Source: Anaerocolumna jejuensis DSM 15929 (GTDB taxonomy: Bacteria; Bacillota; Clostridia; Lachnospirales; Lachnospiraceae). Taken from it: a stretch of 64,000 nt of DNA. Below are positions 59,682 to 64,000 of this stretch, piece after piece (position 1 is the stretch's first letter; the number at the start of each line of letters is the position of its first letter). The stretch is taken from NCBI RefSeq assembly GCF_900142215.1, contig NZ_FRAC01000017.1:62001-126000 (forward strand), read 5' to 3'. Under the pieces are notes generated by a model. It was not told where the DNA came from, searched no databases, and saw nothing but the letters and a program-made list of their open reading frames with translations. The translations under genes and the position numbers were made by a program.

Positions 59682-61616
59682 ATGAGAGATGGATTTATAA
59701 AAGTGGCAGCTGCCACTCCTTATATTAAAGTAGCTGACTGTGAGTATAACAGCAGGCAGATAAGAAATTTGATTGAAGAGGCAGAGGGCCAGGCTGTCAG
59801 AATACTGGTGCTGCCGGAGCTATGCCTTACCGGATATACCTGCGGAGAGCTTTTTTTACAGGATACCTTACTGAACAGTGCCATGGCTGAATTGAAGCGG
59901 ATTGTGGACTTTACCAAGGGCAGAAAGCTCTTTGTGACCCTGGGGCTTCCCATATTGAAAAACGGTAAGCTCTATAATGTGGCTGCTGCAATTTATAATG
60001 GCAAATTACTTGGTTTTGTACCAAAAAAGAACCTGCCGGGCTATTCGGAATTCTACGAGACCAGGCATTTTAATCCCGGACAGGAAGAGGTTACGGGAGT
60101 TTTGTTTTACGGGGAAAGGATTCCCTTTGGAATGAATCTTTTATTCAACTGCTCGGACTTTAAGCAATTGACTATAGGAATTGAAATCTGTGAGGACCTT
60201 TGGGTGCCCTTATCCCCCAGTGTGAACCACTGTCTGGCAGGTGCTACGCTTATATTAAATCCTTCTGCCAGTGATGAAACCACCGGAAAGGATATTTACC
60301 GCAGGGAGCTTATCCGTATGCAGTCTGCAAAGCTGGTATGCGGCTATATTTATGCTGCTTCCGGGGAAGGAGAATCCAGTACCGATCTGGTATTCGGTGC
60401 CCACAATCTGATTGCGGAAAACGGCATCCTTCTGAAGGAATCCCCTCGTTTCGTCAATGAAATGACAGTTACGGAGCTTGACATGGGAAAACTGATCAGT
60501 GAGCGCAGAAGTATGACCACCTATCAAGTGTCTGAGAACAAGGATTACCAGTATATAGATTTTTCCTTTGGTGAGGATATCATATCAGCAGAAACTGAGC
60601 TTACCAGATATATAGACAAAGCACCCTTTGTTCCCGGTAAAAGGGAGGACAGGGACAGGCGATGTGAGGAGATTATAAACATCCAGGCCTATGGGTTAAA
60701 GAAGCGGTTGGAGCATACCGGCCTTAAGACCTGTGTCCTTGCCATATCGGGAGGGCTGGATTCGACTCTGGCATTTTTGGTAATATGTAAAGCCTTTGAC
60801 CTGTTAGGACTTGACAGGAAAGGTATTATTGCAGTAACCATGCCCTGCTTTGGAACCACGGACAGAACCTATAATAATGCGGTGACTCTGGCAAAGGAAC
60901 TATCTGCGACCTTTTTGGAAATACCCATACAGGAAGCGGTCAATCTGCATTTTAGAGATATCGGGCACGATGCTTCCGTACATGATGTTATTTATGAGAA
61001 TGTGCAGGCAAGAGAGAGAACACAGATTATTATGGACTTATCCAATAAATATAACGGCCTGGTTATCGGTACCGGTGACATGTCTGAGCTGGCTCTCGGG
61101 TGGGCCACCTATAACGGGGACCATATGTCCATGTATGGCGTGAACGCCTCCGTTCCAAAGACTCTCGTCAGATATCTGGTGGGTTACTTTGCGCAGATTA
61201 CGGAAAATGCTGCTCTGAGGGAGGTGCTTTCCGATATCCTGGATACTCCCGTGAGTCCTGAGCTGCTTCCGCCAAAGGATGGGATGATTGCCCAGAAAAC
61301 AGAGGAGCTGGTAGGACCCTATGAACTCCATGATTTCTTTTTATATTATATCCTTCGGTATGGATATTCGCCAGCCAAGATATTCAGACTTGCGAAATTG
61401 GCATTCACAGAGGATTACAGTGAAGAGACGATATTAAAATGGCTTAAGACCTTCTACAGCCGATTTTTCAGCCAGCAATTCAAGCGCTCCTGCCTTCCCG
61501 ACGGTCCTAAGGTTGGGTCTGTTGCGGTATCTCCAAGAGGAGATTTAAGGATGCCAAGCGATGCCAGCGGAGCCCTTTGGATGAAGGAATTAGAGCATAT
61601 TACACTGGAAGCTTGA
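59682..61616 (+). CDS. nadE: Glutamine-dependent NAD+ synthetase
   Basis: 644 residues, two domains. The N-terminal nitrilase-type glutaminase (about 1-270) has its Glu-Lys-Cys triad in LPELCLTGY, VPKKNLPGY and GIEICEDLW. The C-terminal synthetase has the PP-loop SGGLDSTLAF and GTGDMSELALGWATYNGDHMSMYGVN. It makes NAD+ from deamido-NAD+, ATP and glutamine. AGGAGGAG precedes the ATG. Confidence 0.96.
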   Translation: MRDGFIKVAAATPYIKVADCEYNSRQIRNLIEEAEGQAVRILVLPELCLTGYTCGELFLQDTLLNSAMAELKRIVDFTKGRKLFVTLGLPILKNGKLYNVAAAIYNGKLLGFVPKKNLPGYSEFYETRHFNPGQEEVTGVLFYGERIPFGMNLLFNCSDFKQLTIGIEICEDLWVPLSPSVNHCLAGATLILNPSASDETTGKDIYRRELIRMQSAKLVCGYIYAASGEGESSTDLVFGAHNLIAENGILLKESPRFVNEMTVTELDMGKLISERRSMTTYQVSENKDYQYIDFSFGEDIISAETELTRYIDKAPFVPGKREDRDRRCEEIINIQAYGLKKRLEHTGLKTCVLAISGGLDSTLAFLVICKAFDLLGLDRKGIIAVTMPCFGTTDRTYNNAVTLAKELSATFLEIPIQEAVNLHFRDIGHDASVHDVIYENVQARERTQIIMDLSNKYNGLVIGTGDMSELALGWATYNGDHMSMYGVNASVPKTLVRYLVGYFAQITENAALREVLSDILDTPVSPELLPPKDGMIAQKTEELVGPYELHDFFLYYILRYGYSPAKIFRLAKLAFTEDYSEETILKWLKTFYSRFFSQQFKRSCLPDGPKVGSVAVSPRGDLRMPSDASGALWMKELEHITLEA

Positions 61617-61746
61617 TACCGAAACCAGCTGGAGGAAATAACGAAGAAGGATATTTGCAGACTGCCCCCCATCTTCCAGCTTACTATTATGACATTGCAC
61701 AGGCTTCTCATAACTTCCGTGAAACCTGTGATAAGACATGCCGTAA

Positions 61747-61785
61747 TAGGGCAGTGCCGCTTCAATTAGCGGAAAGCAAAGGGTG
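61747..61785 (+). repeat. Possible degenerate palindromic repeat unit
   Basis: GGGCAGTGCCGCT...AGCGGAAAGCA resembles the GGCAGTGCCGCC...GCGGTATGC unit at 35.1 kb, in the gap between nadE and the DegV gene. Support is weak. Confidence 0.3.
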
Positions 61786-61793
61786 TAAGAGTT

Positions 61794-62678
61794 ATGGCAT
61801 TAAAAATAATTACAGATTCGGCCTCGGATGTGCCCCGTTTTCTGATAGATAAATATAACCTCCATGTGATACCCACCCCTGTAGTAATTGAGGAGAAGGA
61901 TTACTTTGACGGAGAAACAATATTTCCGGAAGAGTTTTATAATATTTTAAGAAATGGGACAGAGATTAAAACATATCATATCAATTCCTTTATGTTCCAT
62001 AAGCATTTTGAACCCTATGCAAAGAAGGGGGACGAGGTCATATACATCTGCTTTTCAACAGGAATTGCCGGAACCTATAATGCGGCGAATATTGCAAAGC
62101 AGGAGCTGTTAGAGGAATACCCGGATTTTGACCTAACCATTGTGGATTCAAAATGTGCTTCCCTGGGATTTGGATTGGTAGTGGAAGAGGCTTTAAAGCT
62201 GGCAGCTAACAATGTATCAAAAGAAATTATATTAGAGGCTGTTAACTTTTTCAGCAGGAACATGGAGCATATTTTTACCGTAGAAACCCTGGAATATTTA
62301 TACAAGGGCGGCAGGCTTTCCAGAACCTCTGCCATTGCAGGGGGGCTGCTGGATATCAAGCCGATTATTGAAGTAACCGACGCTGGAGCCCTGCAGGCCA
62401 TAGAGAAGGTAAGAGGAAGAGGAAAATCCTTAAGGCGGATTGTAGAAATTGTAGGGGAGAGAGGTAAGGATTTAAAGGAGCAGACCATCGGCCTGGTCCA
62501 TGGAGATGATAAAAAGACCCTGGAGGAAGTAAAAGGGATGCTGACAGAGAAATATGGCTGCAAAAACTTCCTGGAGAGCTATGTTGGCTGCGCCATTGGC
62601 GCCCATACAGGTCCCGGAGTCATTGGTGTTATATTCCTGAGTGAAGAATCACCCTATAAGAATTTAGAGAAAAAGTAA
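61794..62678 (+). CDS. DegV family fatty-acid-binding protein
   Basis: 294 residues. Typical features are the ITDSASDVP start, TSQ-equivalent IKTYHINSF, the CFSTGIAGTYNAA motif, VDSKCASLGFG, and the late VGCAIGAHTGPGVIG. DegV/FakB proteins bind fatty acids and can present them to FakA for phosphorylation; no fakA is nearby. A weak GGGTG lies upstream of the ATG. Confidence 0.92.
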   Translation: MALKIITDSASDVPRFLIDKYNLHVIPTPVVIEEKDYFDGETIFPEEFYNILRNGTEIKTYHINSFMFHKHFEPYAKKGDEVIYICFSTGIAGTYNAANIAKQELLEEYPDFDLTIVDSKCASLGFGLVVEEALKLAANNVSKEIILEAVNFFSRNMEHIFTVETLEYLYKGGRLSRTSAIAGGLLDIKPIIEVTDAGALQAIEKVRGRGKSLRRIVEIVGERGKDLKEQTIGLVHGDDKKTLEEVKGMLTEKYGCKNFLESYVGCAIGAHTGPGVIGVIFLSEESPYKNLEKK

Positions 62679-62712
62679 GCTGAAAGCATGGGAGTAATTT
62701 CTCAAAAATAAC

Positions 62713-62750
62713 AAAAGGCTCATTTCTAAAAATATAGGAATGGGCCTTCT
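62713..62750 (+). terminator. Probable terminator after the DegV gene
   Basis: AAGGCTCATTTC pairs with GGAATGGGCCTT (G-U pairs included) around an A+T-rich loop; the T-run is short. Confidence 0.55.
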
Positions 62751-62790
62751 ATACTGGTATCCGAAATCGATCAGATAGGAGCATACATTC

Positions 62791-64000
62791 ATGTTTCATA
62801 GAGATAAAAGAATGAAACTTCCATTAAAGACAATATACTATTTGTCCTTTCTCTTTTTTATTGTTATTCCGATATTACTTGTTTTGATCGTGGTGCTTAT
62901 TGTATTGAACCAGCAATTTAAAAGTCAGGCAATTGAGAATATCAAAAGAGCACAGGAGACAGTCATTGCCGACCTGGAATCGGATGAAGATATCATGTCT
63001 ATGCGGCTTTCCCATATGGTTTATACGAATAATAACGAAATCTTAAGGTATGCTGCCGACACGGATACGAATAACTACAGCATCAAAAATGAGAATGAGG
63101 ATAAGCTCTCAAAAGCAATTAACCTGGTCCTGGAGCCGGTAAAGGACATTATCTCTGTATCCTTTTATATGAAAGACGGCAGGGAAAGCTATGTCTTAAA
63201 TGAAATCAGAATCGCCCAGGATAAAATGAAGCAGACAAAGTGGTACCAGGCGGCATTGGAAAATAAAAACAGAGTCTTTATAGGGTATTATGACACAAAA
63301 AAATCCAATGACCTGTATACGGGCAGTAAAAAAGATTCCCTGATACTGGTGTTTGCATTGTCGCCGGATGTTACCACGGACCGTTCCCAGAAGCTGGAAA
63401 TGGTGCTGTACTATCAATCCACCAAGGCAGCAGAACGAGTCAAAGCTTATAACAGGGATTATCTTTCCCATAAAAATAAATTGGGAACTACTCAGATTAT
63501 GGGGGATGACGGGAAGCTTATATTCTCAACTGCAAAGGAAAGTGATTTTCCTTCTCCTAAATATACCTGTATAAAGTCACCGGTCAAATTCAACAATGCT
63601 GTGTGGTATGTTGAGAGCTATATCAGAACCCCGGAGCTTACCTCGGATTACTGGAGGACGGCATTATGGGTATTAGGTGCGGCAATATTGATTTTAATGT
63701 TAGCAGGTTATTATTCCAGATATTTTCTTAGAAGTATTGTCAGACCTATCGAAGAGATAAGCGGAGGTCTGCGCCAGGTGGAGGAAGGAAATCTGGAAGT
63801 CCATATCTCTCCCGAGGGCCAGTTTGAGATACGGAGCATGATTCACCAGTTTAATGCAATGGTTCGAAGGCTGAAGGCGCTGGTGAATGAATATGAAGAG
63901 AAGATAAAAAGTGCGGACAAAACCCAGGAGGACTATTTTGCAGCCGTCATTAAGGAAGAAATAAGTCCGGAGGAATTAAATAAAAGATCAAAAGAATTTT
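62791..64000 (+). CDS. Membrane sensor protein with HAMP domain (cut by window end)
   Basis: At least 403 residues, open at the right edge. Membrane segment (about 15-37), a Cache-like extracytoplasmic region of about 250 residues, second membrane segment (about 291-309), then HAMP (IVRPIEEISGGLRQVEEGNLEVHI...FEIRSMIHQFNAMVRRLKALV). The output domain is missing. A sensor histidine kinase is most likely; a chemoreceptor or cyclase is possible. AGGAG lies upstream of the ATG. Confidence 0.75.
   Translation, partial: MFHRDKRMKLPLKTIYYLSFLFFIVIPILLVLIVVLIVLNQQFKSQAIENIKRAQETVIADLESDEDIMSMRLSHMVYTNNNEILRYAADTDTNNYSIKNENEDKLSKAINLVLEPVKDIISVSFYMKDGRESYVLNEIRIAQDKMKQTKWYQAALENKNRVFIGYYDTKKSNDLYTGSKKDSLILVFALSPDVTTDRSQKLEMVLYYQSTKAAERVKAYNRDYLSHKNKLGTTQIMGDDGKLIFSTAKESDFPSPKYTCIKSPVKFNNAVWYVESYIRTPELTSDYWRTALWVLGAAILILMLAGYYSRYFLRSIVRPIEEISGGLRQVEEGNLEVHISPEGQFEIRSMIHQFNAMVRRLKALVNEYEEKIKSADKTQEDYFAAVIKEEISPEELNKRSKEF

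Noticed and set aside
61577..61852. A 91-codon forward frame linking nadE and the DegV gene
   Set aside because: It overlaps the ends of two well-supported genes in another frame and has no family features.

Overview
The window looks like a chromosomal segment of a low-G+C anaerobic Firmicute, most likely Lachnospiraceae (Clostridia). The signs are a CIRCE-controlled groESL, a clostridial-type 6S RNA, a ZTP riboswitch on purH, AGGAGG-type ribosome binding sites with several TTG/GTG starts, a pst-phoU-phoB-phoR cluster, and small families (DUF6062, DUF6106, DUF2225, DUF1461) common in that family. Species assignment is inference. No rRNA, tRNA, CRISPR array, prophage or transposase gene was recognised.

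Layout. 1-7.7 kb: the tail of a 2-isopropylmalate synthase, then a wall glycopolymer locus (tagD, two CDP-glycerol glycerophosphotransferases, a WsaF-like glycosyltransferase; on the opposite strand an LCP ligase and an undecaprenyl-phosphate sugar transferase). 7.9-12.3 kb: membrane HtrA protease, an orphan ClpX-like unfoldase, a TIM-barrel protein and a zinc-ribbon protein. 12.6-18.1 kb: a complete branched-chain amino acid ABC transporter (livJHMGF) with a cytidylate-kinase-like gene. 18.4-24.4 kb: two PLP aminotransferases, GlnRS, DUF2225 and DUF6062. 24.8-32.9 kb: groESL, a DUF6106 membrane protein, a chemoreceptor, guaB, an amidase and dCMP deaminase. 33.2-41.1 kb: pstSCAB-phoU-phoBR and a DUF1461 membrane protein. 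41.4-45 kb: a disrupted coiA-like gene, a DinB-like gene and riboswitch-controlled purH. 45.5-49.5 kb: a LUD protein, an alkylation-repair operon (alkA-adaA-ogt), an acetyltransferase and a methyltransferase. 49.5-53.1 kb: an ABC-F protein behind a long leader with a small ORF and terminators, a broken MFS efflux gene and an XRE/TPR regulator. 53.7-56.7 kb: NfeD-like protein and flotillin, and a secreted Ig-like protein. 57-64 kb: a two-component system, 6S RNA, NAD synthetase, DegV and a sensor protein cut by the window end.

The most notable non-genic signal is a family of small palindromic repeats scattered between genes, and once inside a gene. A composite copy separates groES from groEL. 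Its right half recurs inverted inside the coiA-like gene and introduces a stop codon there. Its left half lies between phoB and phoR. Shorter relatives sit at pstC/pstA, downstream of purH and upstream of an acetyltransferase gene. A separate fold-back element with arms of about 90 bp lies at 53.34-53.54 kb. Other points worth checking are a PDZ-like insertion in PstA, an ABC-F leader resembling antibiotic-responsive attenuators, and a ClpX paralogue without the RKH loop. All calls come from reading the sequence without database searches.
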